From Uloborus plumipes (taxonomy: Eukaryota > Arthropoda > Arachnida > Araneae > Uloboridae): a stretch of DNA of 64,000 bases. The stretch spans positions 1-64,000 of the forward strand of contig JAXGGA010006469.1 in the NCBI GenBank assembly GCA_038373865.1, read 5' to 3'. A program made the position numbers and the translations under genes. Every line of letters starts with the position of its first letter. Position 1 is the stretch's first letter. Of this stretch, positions 31,982 to 42,860 are shown piece by piece. The notes under the pieces are model-generated. The model had not been told where the DNA came from, searched no databases, and was given only the letters and a program-made list of their open reading frames with translations.

Positions 31982-33261
31982 TTCATTTCAATTGCAGTGA
32001 ATATTTAGTTAGATGCTTTTTGCTTTGGGAAGGGAGGGGGGTATATTTTTTCTGATTCTATTGGTTAATAATTTATGATTCTTCCTTCTTGAGAAGTGAA
32101 CATTTAAATTTTCCAAATTGTGATGCGTATTTAATTTAAAGAGGTTTTTACTGCATTAAGGAGGGGGGGGGCAGTCGCTGTATTTTATCTATATTTGTAA
32201 TACTTATTTTCATTGAACTAATCTTTATGAGGGTGGGGGATACCACGAAATATATTATATTAAAATTCTGTTTCTTAGGGGAGATTTAGTCTTTTCATTT
32301 TTTGAATAAAACTTGCAAAGCTTTTTTTGTGTGTGTGTGTGTGTTGGGGGGGGGGGGGTATATTTTTCGTGTGGTGTTGCGTATTTTGGTTTCGTTATTT
32401 TTTCATCAGAAGAGGATGTTTTTCTTGTTATTGTAATTAAATGTGTATTTTAACTAAGTTCCAATTTCCTTTTTTTGAAAGGGGGATTTAAAATTATTTT
32501 ATTGTTTCAATTCACTCATTTGTCTTTACCGTGAACGGGCATTTCAATAAAATCATTTTTCTTCTGGAGAGGCGGGGGACTAATATTTTTCGAGTTAAAA
32601 TAAGTCGCATTTAAATTAAATTCCTTTTTTCCGACTGAGAGGGATTTTAATGTTGCTTTCATCGTATCATTAAAAAACAAAATCCTTTGGGGAGGGGGAT
32701 TTTTTTCTAATTGTATTAGGCACTTAATTGTTGATTAACATTGAAGAAAACTTGTGAAAAACAGCTAAGATATCGATGCGCAAGCTACCAAAGCATAAGA
32801 AAATGCGTAATGAAAACGCGCATTTTCTATAATTAAATCGGCTCTAATATTGCCCATTTTAAAATAAGAGCTTCCTGAAACTATGCTGTAACTATTTTTC
32901 GCATTGGTTGAAAGATTAGACGAAATCCGAATAAAATATAGGCGCCGAAAGTTTGCGAAATTCTCGTAGAAAAGCATTAAGTACCCGGTTTTCTTGTGCC
33001 GATCAGAAAGAGCGATGCATGGCAGGAAAATGCAACCCTGATTCCTCTGATCTTCGCCATGCCGTGTGAGATACGAAACCATTTGATTGGTCAATCGTTT
33101 TCCCCTCTCGATACGCGTCAGAAGGAGAGAAAATTCTCGCTCGGTGCTTTGAACGTAGCTCGAAACTTGTCAAGGGACTATTTTCCCATCGTTCTTCCTT
33201 CTAGAGAGGGGAGAAATAGACGATTCGCGAAGTGCTAGAGAGTTCGAGCGTAGGGCTCCAG
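31982..33261. other. Right interior of the piggyBac-like element, part 2
   Basis: T-rich with recurrent G-run motifs (32163-32171, 32346-32358, AGGGGG elsewhere) and a (GT)n stretch near 32328-32344. About 33000-33240 is GC-richer. No supported ORF or exon. Confidence 0.5.
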
Positions 33262-33352
33262 TATACAAAATATCTTTGGAAAAAAAATGTCAGCCATTAA
33301 TGGGTTAACTTCAATCATAGGTTTAAACTATTGTACAGTTCAGTTGTCGTAC

Positions 33353-33532
33353 CTTCGCAGTACGGGACATCTGCCGACCACTGTCCCGTGTCCAGACACT
33401 GGAGCGTCTCTTCTCCCCTCAGGCCGTACCCCGACGGACACGAGAATACGGCCCGCGCGCCCACGGCCCGCCCGCTCACCTCGGCCCGCAGGAACTCGGA
33501 GGTCGCGTTCGACAGGTCCTGGCACTCGGTCA
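33353..33532 (-). CDS. hig: hig exon: fourth CCP domain of the visible series
   Basis: A 180-bp exon, phase 1 at both ends: acceptor CCTCTTCAG before TGACCGAGTGCC, donor GAAG then GTACGA. It encodes a complete CCP with Cys in ECQDLSN, FSCPSGYGLRG, LQCLDTGQW and PYC, and the conserved Trp. It is much more GC-rich than its intron surroundings, so ORFs in all frames around it are shadows. It lies only 45 bp downstream (in hig sense) of nothing mobile on its 5' side, while its donor adjoins the right terminus of the piggyBac-like element about 45 bp away. Confidence 0.88.
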
Positions 33533-34072
33533 CTGAAGAGGAAAAGGAAAATTCTAGTTTTAGAGTTAACTAAAGGAAAATTATAGTTAACTCTAAAAAA
33601 TACACTTTTAGAGTTAAACAAACCGAAAAAGAAAAATTGAATATCTGTTGAGAAAACATGCACTTATAAAAAATACATCAACATGTAATATAGTTTAGAT
33701 TTTAGTATTAATAATGTTAAAAATGTTACTTTTATATTTGCAAAGAACGTGGGTTTTATCTTTTATTCAGAGAAACATACAAGCAATTGTAACACTTATA
33801 ATACATCAACATGCAATGTAGTTTAGCTTTTAGAATTAATAATGGTATATTAAATGTATTACTTTTCTATTTGTAAAGAACGTGAATTGTATATTTTATT
33901 CAGACTTACATACATACAAACAGACAAACCCACATGTAAAGCTAATAAAAGCGTATTTAAAAAGAGAACTTTTCAATTATAATTTGATGGCTCATACATG
34001 AATCACTTAAATGGGAAGAGGGAAACGATATTTTTCTTTAAACAGAGATGTGTATAAATTTATTGCAGCACT
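33533..34072. other. hig intron with short local duplicates
   Basis: Two similar segments, about 33660-33790 and 33790-33930, share ATACATCAACATG.AAT.TAGTTTAG and GCAAAGAACGTG/GTAAAGAACGTG. These are a diverged tandem duplication of about 125 bp. TTTTAGAGTTAA motifs repeat at 33555-33620. No gene. Confidence 0.55.
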
Positions 34073-34535
34073 GTAAAAATAAATGTTTTTACCGTATAAT
34101 ACAACAAATTTTATAGTAGCAAACTGTAAAAATTGCTAATTTTACAGCAATAAACTGTAAAACCGTTAATTTTACAGCAATAAACTGTAAAACCGTTAAT
34201 TTTACAGCACTAAACAGTAACATTGCTAATTTTACATTAATAAACTGTAAATTGCTAATTTCACAGTAATAAACTGTAAAATTGCTAATTTTGCAGTTTA
34301 TTACAGTGCATTTTACAGTTTTAAACTGGAACCTCTACTGCTAGTATTATACTGTTGTTTTTACAATATAACACAGCCAAATTTTACGGCAATAAACTGT
34401 AAAATTGCTAACTTTACAGTAAGAAACTTTAAAATTCCTATTTTTACAGTTTATTACTGTGCCTTTTACAGTTTTAAATGGGAAACTCGGTTTCCAGTAT
34501 TATATTGTAAAAACAACAGTTCATTCTTTGCAGTG
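34073..34535. repeat. Element built of CTGTAAA/TTTACAG repeats
   Basis: Starts CACTGTAAAAATAAATG and ends with an inverse-like CATTCTTTGCAGTG. The middle is an array of about 33-bp units with TTTTACAGCAATAAACTGTAAAACCGTTAA as the clearest type, repeated five to six times with variation, then a mirrored half. CACTG..CAGTG ends suggest a small foldback or hAT-type MITE, but no clean target duplication was found. Confidence 0.7.
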
Positions 34536-34768
34536 TGGGAGGAAAACGCGTTCGAAAATACTCCTTGGTGGAAATTTTTTACTGTTTATTTCACAGACGA
34601 GTTGTAGGCAAAATGAACACTTTAATCTGATCTCTGGACCTTGCAGGAAAAATTGTTTGAAAATTGAATTTTTTAAGGGTATGAATTAGGCCTCATTGAT
34701 CATCTTCGCACTGCTTTTTAATATGTTCGTCGCACACAGCTGAAGAGTTAGATCTTCAGCATGTACAG

Positions 34769-35405
34769 TAGGGTGGGGCGAAAAATAAAAAGTTTTTCAG
34801 ATCAACTTCTAATAGTTGCCAAAAGTTGTCTTTGGTGATAGTTAGCTTTTGTGCAAAATTTGAGAAAAATCGGTTAATATCTTCAGGGGGCGCTGCGATC
34901 GCAAAGTTTTACCATAGCTTTTATAGGGATTTTATGGTTAAAATATGAAAAACAATGCCGTTAGCTAATCTCTTTGCATTTTTTTTACTCAAAAGATGTT
35001 TTCATGCATTAAAAGCATATGAAATGACTCACAAACATTATTTTATATGATATATTTATATTTCAAAAAAATCACTTTTTTCACGTTTTTGTTTCTTTTT
35101 AAATGCTTGAAATATAAATATATCATATAAAATAATTTTTTGTGAGTTATTTCATATGCTTTGAATGCATGAATATATCTTATGAGTAAAAAAAATGCAA
35201 TGAGATTAGCTAACGGCATTGTTTTTCATATTTTAACCATAAAATCCCGATAAAAGCTATGATAAAACTTTGCGATCGCAGCGCCCCCTGAAGATATTAA
35301 CCGATTTTTCTCAAATTTTGCACAAAAGCTAACTATCACCAAAGACAACTTTTGGCAACTATTAGAAGTTGATATGAAAAACTTTTTATTTTTCGCCCCA
35401 CCCTA
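34769..35405. mobile_element. Foldback element with 8-bp ATGTACAG duplication
   Basis: 637 bp, almost entirely two inverted arms of about 300 bp. Ends TAGGGTGGGGCGAAAAAT and its inverse. Arms share CTTCAGGGGGCGCTGCGATC and TTAGCTAATCTC.TTGCATTT on opposite strands. ATGTACAG lies at 34761-34768 and 35406-35413. The TAGGG start resembles the hAT-like element at 27622. The 8-bp duplication points to hAT mobilisation. Non-coding. Confidence 0.9.
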
Positions 35406-35573
35406 ATGTACAGTGGCGTATATAGACTTAGATCTTGTCTTGTCTGTGTTTCGTTACTTCTATGTTTTGCGCCCTCCCTATTCCGTTAGATATAGAAGTG
35501 CACCCTGTCCTCGACTTATCACACCAAATTTAAAACTATTGCATGAAACAAAAATCTGGTATGGACCCCACAC

Positions 35574-36358
35574 TACTTCCTTTTACGTGTAAATTTCTTA
35601 GTAGTTGCCTTAAGTGTTAAAAAAGAGCTTGGAGTGAGTAAGGTAACAATTCAAATATTTACTCCCCTAATCTACCACGAAACAATGCAAGAAATATTTT
35701 ACAATGGTTATTTTTCTAAATATTGCTGATTTTAATATCATTTAGTGAATTTTTCGCAAAATATCTCCAATAGCGCCAAATTGAACCCAAATTCAAAAAA
35801 TAATTTTTTCGCCAAATTTGTCGCCAACTTGGCGATATGTCGCCAACTTGGTGTCAAACACTTGGCGACCAAAAGCTTGGCGACATGTCGCCAAGTGGTG
35901 GCGCCAATTCATATCACTTGAGTCTGTATTGAAATTAACATTGATTTACCCCAAAAAAGGGGTAAAAGACCCCTTTGGGAACATTCGAATGCAATCACAA
36001 GGGGAGGTGCACAACTAGACCCCCCTCAGAGCCTACATACCAAGCTAGAAGTTTCCACGGCATATAGTTTTTGAGTTATGCGAGCCACATACGCACATAC
36101 ATCCGCACATACACCCGCACATACATCCGCACATACGTACATACAGACGTCAGGAGAAAACTCGTCGTATTTTACTCAGGGGTGGTCGAAATTGATTTTT
36201 CGGCTGTTTGTATGTTGTTAGGTTCATATGCACGTGCTGACAGGTCGAAAAAACTACGCGACATTCATTCAGGGGTGAGCAAAATCAAAATTTAGACTGA
36301 AATTTGAGTGAAATTTTTTTCGTGATCACAATACTTCCTTTACTACGTAAAAGGAAGT
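35574..36358. repeat. Repeat with ACTTCCTTTTACGT termini and a minisatellite
   Basis: Short inverted ends ACTTCCTTTTACGT and ACGTAAAAGGAAGT bracket about 785 bp. Inside are a cluster of alternating TGGCGACA/TGTCGCCA motifs (35810-35895) and an ACATACATCCGC/ACATACACCCGC minisatellite (36086-36150). GTCGAAATTGATTTTTCGGC lies near 36187. The family is not identified. It may be a MITE or the end of a non-LTR element. Confidence 0.5.
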
Positions 36359-36449
36359 AAAAATAATACGGAGAAGAGATATTAGGTTACATTATAATAA
36401 TTTCATTTCAATTTAAGTTAAGGCGATGAAACACTGAATTAAGAGATAA

Positions 36450-36885
36450 AATATTTTGGAAAAAAAATAGAACCGACTTCAGTTGGAAATTGCTCTAAAA
36501 AGTAAAAAATAATTTTTTTCTTTAAACACCATCGAAACTACTTTTAAACATAAGTTTTGAAGTCGGCGCAAAAAATATAGGTAAAATGATATTTAACCAT
36601 ATTTTGCCAACATTTTTTCAGAGAAATCATTGAAAATTAAAAGCAACATATTTGTACCATTACACGAATGTGTGGTAATCAATGAAATGAATCCATTAAA
36701 ATTTATATTTATAGTTGAATTGTAGTTGCGTATGATTCTATACATTGTTTTTGCGCCGACTTCAAAACTTATGTTTAAAAGTAGTTTCGATGGTGTTCAA
36801 AGAAAAAATTATTTTTTACTTTTTAGAGCAATTTCCAACTGAAGTCGGTTCTATTTTTTTCCAAAATATTTTATTTCATTCTTTT
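36450..36885. repeat. Foldback repeat, ACCGACTTCA family, copy 1
   Basis: Arms of about 110 bp (36455-36575 and 36750-36873) are near-perfect inverted copies with AGAACCGACTTCAGTTGG, CTCTAAAAAGTAAAAAATAA and CATCGAAACTACTTTTAAAC, facing TTTTGAAGTCGG.GC. The 170-bp loop is unrelated to that of the sister element at 45420-45860, although the arms are shared. Confidence 0.82.
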
Positions 36886-36925
36886 TAGTGTAAATGCACT
36901 TAAAATAATCAAAATATAGTTAAAA

Positions 36926-37280
36926 AACCATGCAGCTGTTCAAAAAACTTGCAGACCTGGACTCGATCTCATTCCATCAGGAACTTCAACCCGACGCATT
37001 TAACCACTTGACCATCGGGTCGCTGATTGAAGTAAGGATTTACGATAGCACATATTGTTTTAAATAACATGAAATTTTAGTTTTTCGATCATAACTTTTT
37101 TTCTAGTGAACAAATATCGTCATATGAATACATGGTACCTAAGTTAACCATCTCCTATCGATTTAAAAAAAAAATCGTCCAAATCGGTTCAGTAGATCAG
37201 ATGCTATGTGCGAACAAACAAAAAAAAAACATTCGCTTTGAATTGAGAACCTCCTCCTTTTTTGAAGTCGGTTAAAAATA
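36926..37280. repeat. SINE-like repeat with antisense tRNA-like segment, copy 1
   Basis: Near-identical to 37978-38337. On the minus strand it contains TGGTCAAGTGGTTAA (A-box like) and GATCGAGTCCAGG (B-box like) with a Ser/Leu-type spacing. On the plus strand it ends GAAGTCGGTTAAAAA. CCAAATCGGTTCAGTAGATC occurs in the body; such motifs are common at ends of arthropod non-LTR elements. Classification as SINE is inference. Confidence 0.6.
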
Positions 37281-37977
37281 GAAAGTAAAAGTAAGTAATT
37301 TGAATTGTGGGGAAGAGGTAAGAGTAAGACTTGGAAAATTGGTGCAAGCTTTTGCATTTCATGGAAAATAATTTTCAACTAAAGTGGACTCTTTAGCTTT
37401 TTTCAAACACCACAAATCAAAATCTTATTTTTTAAAAAATTGTGTCACTTTAATGGTCATTCATATCCCCCCCCCCCTCGCAGTGCAAAAAAACATTACA
37501 CAGCAGATTTTGCCTAATAACTCAACACTCATGGTGTTTGATACATTTTATTTGTTTGTACTGATGTTTTTTGGTCACAACCAATATGAAACTCACGAAA
37601 AATAGTTACTTTAATATTTGACATATATTTATCATCTTCAGAATTTAATTTTACCTTGAATTTGACGTAAATACAAGGTATAAAATACAGAATTTTATAA
37701 AGGTACAAAAATTAACATAATATAATTGATTGTGCATATAATTTTTGAAAAAATTATATAAGTGCCGCAAATCAAAAACCATTTATTGCCACAATCGATT
37801 CAAAGCCCCCAAAAATGGCGCAAACGTCCATAAGAAAATTATACAGCATCGAAGGACCCCATTGCCAATTTTAACAAAGATCCGATCAAAACTGTCATTT
37901 TCTACCATAAAAAACTATTGGGTAGATCCCCATGGGGAGATGTACCTGCATAAGGACATTACAATCATTTTTTAAAA

Positions 37978-38337
37978 AATCATGCAGTTGTTCGAGAAAT
38001 TCCTTGCAGACCTGGACTCGATCTCATTTCATCAGGAACTTCAACCTGACGCGCAGAACCACTTGACCATCAGGTCGCTGATTGAAGTAACGATTTACGA
38101 TAGCACATATTGTTTTAAATGACATGAAATGTTAGTTTTTCAATCATAACTTTTTTTCTAGTGAACAAATATCATCATATGAGTACATGGTACCTAAGTT
38201 ACACCATCCCCTATCGATTTAAAAAAAAATCGTCCAAATCGGTTCAGTAGATCAGATGTTATGTGCGAACAAACAAAAAAAAAAAGTATACGCTTTGAAT
38301 TGAGAACCTCCTCCTTTTTCGAAGTCGGTTAAAAATA
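37978..38337. repeat. SINE-like repeat with antisense tRNA-like segment, copy 2
   Basis: Direct repeat of copy 1 with scattered substitutions (for example AACCTGACGCGCAGAACC against AACCCGACGCATTTAACC). Same order: tRNA-like part, AT-rich body, CCTCCTCCTTTTTCGAAGTC and TTAAAAA end. The 700 bp between the copies (37281-37977) hold a C-run (37467-37477) and nothing recognised. Confidence 0.6.
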
Positions 38338-38674
38338 TATGTTTAAGAAAAAAAAAGCTGTAACTCATAGTGCTGTTAATTTCTCTAGTTCGTGCACTGT
38401 GTAACCACGTGCACTCACTCGCATTGCCGCAGTGTTATTTATGTCACTGGGCATGGGTTAAGCCCTGAATACGCATGGATTGTGGCAATGGATTGACCAT
38501 CTTGTGCTATACGGAAGTTCTAAGTCTTCATGTTAAAAGGAATGGAAATAAGCATTCCGGAAAACTAAATGATTGATAAAAACAAATAGTCTATTGTTGC
38601 ATAAATATTTCATCGACGTTGGTGATAATGTAATCTGATAGTAATGTCTTTGCTGATGGGAGAATTATTTTAGG
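38338..38674. other. hig intron, nothing recognised
   Basis: Unique-looking AT-rich sequence without exon or repeat structure. Confidence 0.5.
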
Positions 38675-38676
38675 TA

Positions 38677-39107
38677 CAGTAGAGTCTCGAAAATCTGAGG
38701 TAATTGGGGCTCATGCCACCTCGGATTACTGAAAACTCGGATTATCCGGAAAAAAATCTTAACAGCAGAAACGTAACACTTTTCAATCATCATTAGTGAG
38801 ATAAACTTAATTTCAAGTCGTTTTACATATCAAGTTATTATTTCCAAAGCATATCTTAATATATCTCTAGTAGATAAAGAATATTTCGTGACACTTAATG
38901 TCTTTGACACCAACCTCTCAATACATTTTTTACTACTTTATTGTGAGTACAAAAGAAAATTTTCCAATAGCAAAAGGTTCTTATTTTCAGATTTTAATGC
39001 AAATTATCTTTTTAGCTATTGAAGATAGACCTTAAAATGTCAATAAAAGAGCCTCGGATTAAGTGGAACCTCGGACTTTTGAGACTCGGATTTTCGAGAC
39101 TCTACTA
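38677..39107. mobile_element. pogo/Tigger-like MITE next to a hig donor
   Basis: Begins CAGTAGAGTCTCGAAAATCT and ends with the inverse GATTTTCGAGACTCTACTA, with TA on both sides (38675-38676, 39108-39109). Internal CCTCGGATTA and CTCGGATT motifs repeat. 431 bp, non-coding. It ends 27 bp inside the intron from the hig donor at 39135. Confidence 0.82.
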
Positions 39108-39135
39108 TATTATCATAAAAAGTAGCATATCTGAC

Positions 39136-39309
39136 CTTGGCAAGCAGGGGGCTCTGCGGACCAGTTACTTGATGGAAGACAAGTGGCTTGATCACTACCT
39201 ATAAGGGTTTGTCCATCTCGACACGAGAAGACGACTTTTGTGTCTAACTTGGTACTTGGATTGCTCACATGGAGTCCAGGGCTTGCAGGAATCTTTGGAC
39301 AATGAACAG
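39136..39309 (-). CDS. hig: hig exon: third CCP domain of the visible series
   Basis: A 174-bp exon missed by a simple ORF scan because it is short. Acceptor CATTCCCAG before CTGTTCATTGTCC, donor CAAG then GTCAGA; phase 1 at both ends. It encodes a CCP with Cys in VHCPKIPASPG, FSCRDGQTLIG, ATCLPSSNW and PACQ and the Trp of NWSAEPP. It follows the Ig exons and begins the run of four C-terminal CCPs. The donor lacks a consensus A at +3 (GTCAG), so it may be moderately weak. Confidence 0.88.
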
Positions 39310-40859
39310 CTGGGAATGAAATGAAGCGAAAATGTTATCGAAATTTATTCTTAAAAAAATTATAAAAAAAAGTACAGTTGAACCTCATCAATCCGGTCTA
39401 TACTAAACTAAACTTCGCTTAATCCCGGCAGCCATTTATGTATTCATATTACTGTATAAATAAAAGGGGAATTAACTCAATAATGTACTTTTGTAGGCCA
39501 TATTTTGTACTTTCGTAATTTTATGCAGTTTCATATCTTATTCTTTTGATTCAAAAATACAATTTTTGTGTACAGTGGTTTGTTCATGCACCTTGGCCCA
39601 ACTTTTAGGTTATTTCGTTTAATCCACACTTTATTAAATTTGTACGGCATGGACCCCCTGTTTGTATTATTGAGGCTTCGCTGGGATAACATTCCGGTTT
39701 AGGCAATTAAATCTCGAAATATTCACTTGAATTGTACACAAATAATTAAAGAAGAGAAAAATGCCTGTTTTAAATAGGTATACACAACGTTAATGAAGTT
39801 CAAACGGTGCAAATTATAGCATACATTGACCTTGGTGTTACAAGTAACCGTTTTGCAGCGCAGAAGACGTACGTAAGTTTGTGGTTGAAAAGACATTTGT
39901 CATCAGGTGTTCTTTCATTTGATGACACACGTATATGTATTTTATTCGGTATACAAACATATCGTTTTCAAGTTACAGCACTATACTCGACAGCAACTTA
40001 AGTTGACACTGACGTCACTACGCGTGGAAGAAAAACGGAGCTAACAGAAACCTTCTTGGCAAATTAGCGGAGATCACCAACTGTGTGTGAACTCTTATTG
40101 GCTGGCGCGTCAATTCAAATGGATGTACGCTTCCGCACTACTCCGTTCGTAAAATTGAAAATATAAAGAAAATTACGAATACTATGACAAAAAAATGCTA
40201 CATATGAGTAGATGAAACACTCTAATCTGATTTCTAAAGGGAAAGATCTAATTTCACCTAAAATTCGGACACCACGCAAAGAACTACTTCCTTCGCATGG
40301 TCTCGGCTTATTTCTCTAGTGTCAAGAAAGGTTGCAGCCGAGTATAAATATTTTTAAACCGATATTTGTATCCACTTGTTTATGTGTTTTATGTTTTTAA
40401 TGAATTCTAATCAAAATATTAAAATATAAACATAAAAAATACTAAAAAAAGAAAGAGAGCTACCAGTATGAAAATATACTGGTCTAACAATTAGGAACAT
40501 TTTTATTTGCTTACCATATTGTGTCTTTTGTTTCAATTTGTAAATAAATTTTTATGTGGTTTTAAAATCTTTTGATGACTTTGGTGGACAAATGGAAATT
40601 CAAGTGTTTCATCAAAGACGGAACAATAAATAGCTCAAAAATGTTAGAAAATAAAAAAAAGGGGACTCGTTTTCGTTTATAAGAGCTGGGAGTAAGTAGA
40701 GCTGTATAATTTAAAGCGGATCAGAAGAACAAAAACCTATTTGTTATAGCTGCATAAACATAAATCTACATTTCACATTCACTAAGAGCAAATAACATTT
40801 GTTTCAATTAAAATTTTTGCTACACAAATTTTTATGGCAGACTTATATAATGTATAAGC
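39310..40859. other. hig intron with decayed elements
   Basis: About 39374-39700 starts CAGTTGAACCTCATCAATCC, a Tigger-like left end without a clean partner. About 39995-40135 is related to the interior of the Harbinger-like MITE at 5779: ACTTGGCGAATAAG.GGAGATCAC against CTTGGCAAATTAGCGGAGATC, then TGTGAGCTCTTATTAGCT against TGTGAACTCTTATTGGCT. No gene. Confidence 0.55.
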
Positions 40860-40863
40860 TCAA

Positions 40864-41284
40864 GGGCCATTCCATGTGATGGAACGGGACACTTGGAGTT
40901 GTTTTGTCAGTAGATTTTGCTCCATAAATACAAATAAAACAAGCTAGGAATTTGTTTGTTGGTACCAACAGCTAAGATTTGGCATGAGAATTACATGGAA
41001 AGTCAAAAGTTCATAGTTTTAAAGAAAATGATTCAAGGATAAGCAATATAATGCCTGTGACGGAACGGGACTCATACGAGTCCCATGCCGTCACAGGCAT
41101 TTTAATGCTTAAAACTCGATTATTTTCAAACAACTAATTAATGTAAAATTTTCTACGTAATTTGTATGACAAATCTTTGCCGTTGCTACCAACAAAAAAA
41201 TTCCTAGCGTGTTTTATTTGTACTTGAACAAAATCTACTGACAAAACAGCTCCAAATTTCCCGTTCCGTCACTTGGAATAGCCC
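40864..41284. mobile_element. Foldback element with TCAA flanks
   Basis: 421 bp, two inverted arms of about 200 bp meeting at a short centre near 41062-41080 (GGGACTCATACGAGTCCC). Ends GGGCCATTCCATGTGATGG and CACTTGGAATAGCCC. TCAA at 40860-40863 and 41285-41288. The terminus GGGCCATTCCA resembles GGGTCATTCCA of the 2.9-kb foldback at 51840, which also has a 4-bp duplication. Confidence 0.8.
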
Positions 41285-41427
41285 TCAAGTATTTTCGGAA
41301 ATTCATTGCGGGCAGCTTCATACCATTAGAGGCAATTGCGATTTAATATCTACTTAGAATCGCTCGAGAGTCTGTGGGTGGGTAGGTTCGATTCCGGAGG
41401 CAAGCGGCGGAGATAATGAATTCTCAC

Positions 41428-41565
41428 CTGCCACGATTATGTCAACTGAGTGTCTATGCCCCATGGGAGTTATGCAAGTAAATCGTCCGGAATCATCCTT
41501 CTGGGCATGGTATATTGACAGCCGATACTCCAGCTGAGGGTCTCTGCCGGCCTCGTTGGTCCACC
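41428..41565 (-). CDS. hig: hig exon: second half of the Ig domain
   Basis: A 138-bp exon, phase 1 at both ends. Acceptor TACTTTGCAG before GGTGGACCAACG, donor GCAG then GTGAGA. The residues WTNEAGRDPQLEYRLSIY and the DSGRFTC motif (F-strand Cys and the D.G.Y/F.C pattern) identify the C-terminal half of an Ig-like domain; SVDIIVA is the G strand. Joined to the upstream exon, it reads YPEGWTNEAGRD, a stretch I recognise from Hig proteins. The upstream intron uses a GC donor. Confidence 0.9.
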
Positions 41566-42860
41566 CTGCAAAGTAAGGCACCATCAAAACAAGAGCCTAG
41601 ACTAATTGCAACTTCTACTCAAATGAGTCATACGTAAAAACAGTAATACCCAACCCTTTCTTGACCAGAGGACTCATATTAAAATGAATCTCGATGGTTA
41701 AAACGCATGCAAAGTTTAGACATATTTATTATTATTGTTGTTATTCAGATAGCATGGAAAAACACGAAAAAGGCAAGAAAACTACAAACCGAAGCTGTCC
41801 CTAACATTACTAAATGTTTATTTTGTTTGTATTAAGTTTCCATCTGTTTTTTAGAAATTAATTTCTGACAGTCTGACTTCAAACTTTCATGAATCATTCT
41901 TCTCGCAGAAAGAAGATGAGCATTTGTTTTGGAAGGCTCTGGAACATATAGAATATGTTCCGGTATGAATATTTTGATCAATGAGCCATATATGGTCTGC
42001 TGGCCATAGGCTAGGCATCACTGGTTAAGAATATTCTTTCTCAAGTTACTTTCGAACAATTATTACTCTTATTTTTCTTCCTAAATCAAAATCGGGACAT
42101 CTGTTTACGCATTGCAGTGATTCAGACAGACAGCTATAAACATAGATCCACACGTTAAACTTAAATCCTTACTCCTTTTGCATTGATGGCTAAAAACTGG
42201 TTCATCCCACAGACAGATACAGATACACACGTTAAGCTTTAAGCATTTTCCCTTTAATGTCGCGGTTTAGAAAACTTCCAATACAGCAGATCATCTATAT
42301 GTTTTTTTTCTGCTAGTTCGTCATTTCCTTTTTCATTAAGTTATATTTTCCATTAACCTACATGCAGCAAAACGAATCTGGTTCGTCATTTTGTTTTCTT
42401 ATCACACTGTATAATGATCAGTTTTACAATCATTATGTAACAAAAAACAACTAAATAAGAAACATTAGTTGAAAACAATAAACATTCAGCCAGACTTTGT
42501 TCAGTTATTTTCTTCGTTAGACTCCACCAGGCATTTACTTTACGTACTTCAACCATTGAAATGAGTATTAATTTAACACCAGTAACTTTCGCTTTTTGGA
42601 AATGAAACTATATCGTTAGACAGCGGCATTCTATTTAACATGAGGAAAATACAAATTAAGATAAAATAAGAAAAAAATCAGTTTGTCAACTTGCAATGGA
42701 ACTGAAACTTAATTTTTCATTTTTTCTCTAATCAATCCGACAAGATTTGATGAAATGGTAGAAAAGAGTTCAGCTCTTAAAGATAACAATTCAGCTAATG
42801 AGATCTGAGCGAATTGGAACATATATTCTTAATTTGTTTGATTCTCAATGCTTTTAGCTG
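41566..42860. other. hig intron, nothing recognised
   Basis: AT-rich. A short repeated motif (CACACGTTAA.CTT at 42151-42163 and 42216-42239) is the only pattern seen. Confidence 0.5.

Larger units (their letters stand above)
26612..33308. mobile_element. Putative piggyBac-like element with TTAA flanks and nested insertions
   Basis: TTAA plus CCCATTAATGCCTAGCGTCC at the left (26612-26635) and the inverse CAGCCATTAATGGGTTAA at the right (33291-33308). The span is 6.7 kb, but it contains the nested hAT-like element (27622-30425) and the 598-bp hAT MITE (31376-31973), leaving about 3.3 kb of its own. The link between the ends comes from the MITE at 26325-26549, which carries both termini on one small molecule. 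I see no piggyBac transposase; the body is T-rich with several 11-13-nt G or C runs. It is non-autonomous or heavily decayed, and the superfamily rests on TTAA and the CCC termini. Confidence 0.55.

Noticed and set aside
33287..33663. Other long frames over the CCP exon at 33353-33532
   Set aside because: The GC-rich exon opens several frames; only the minus frame with four CCP cysteines and matching splice phases is supported.
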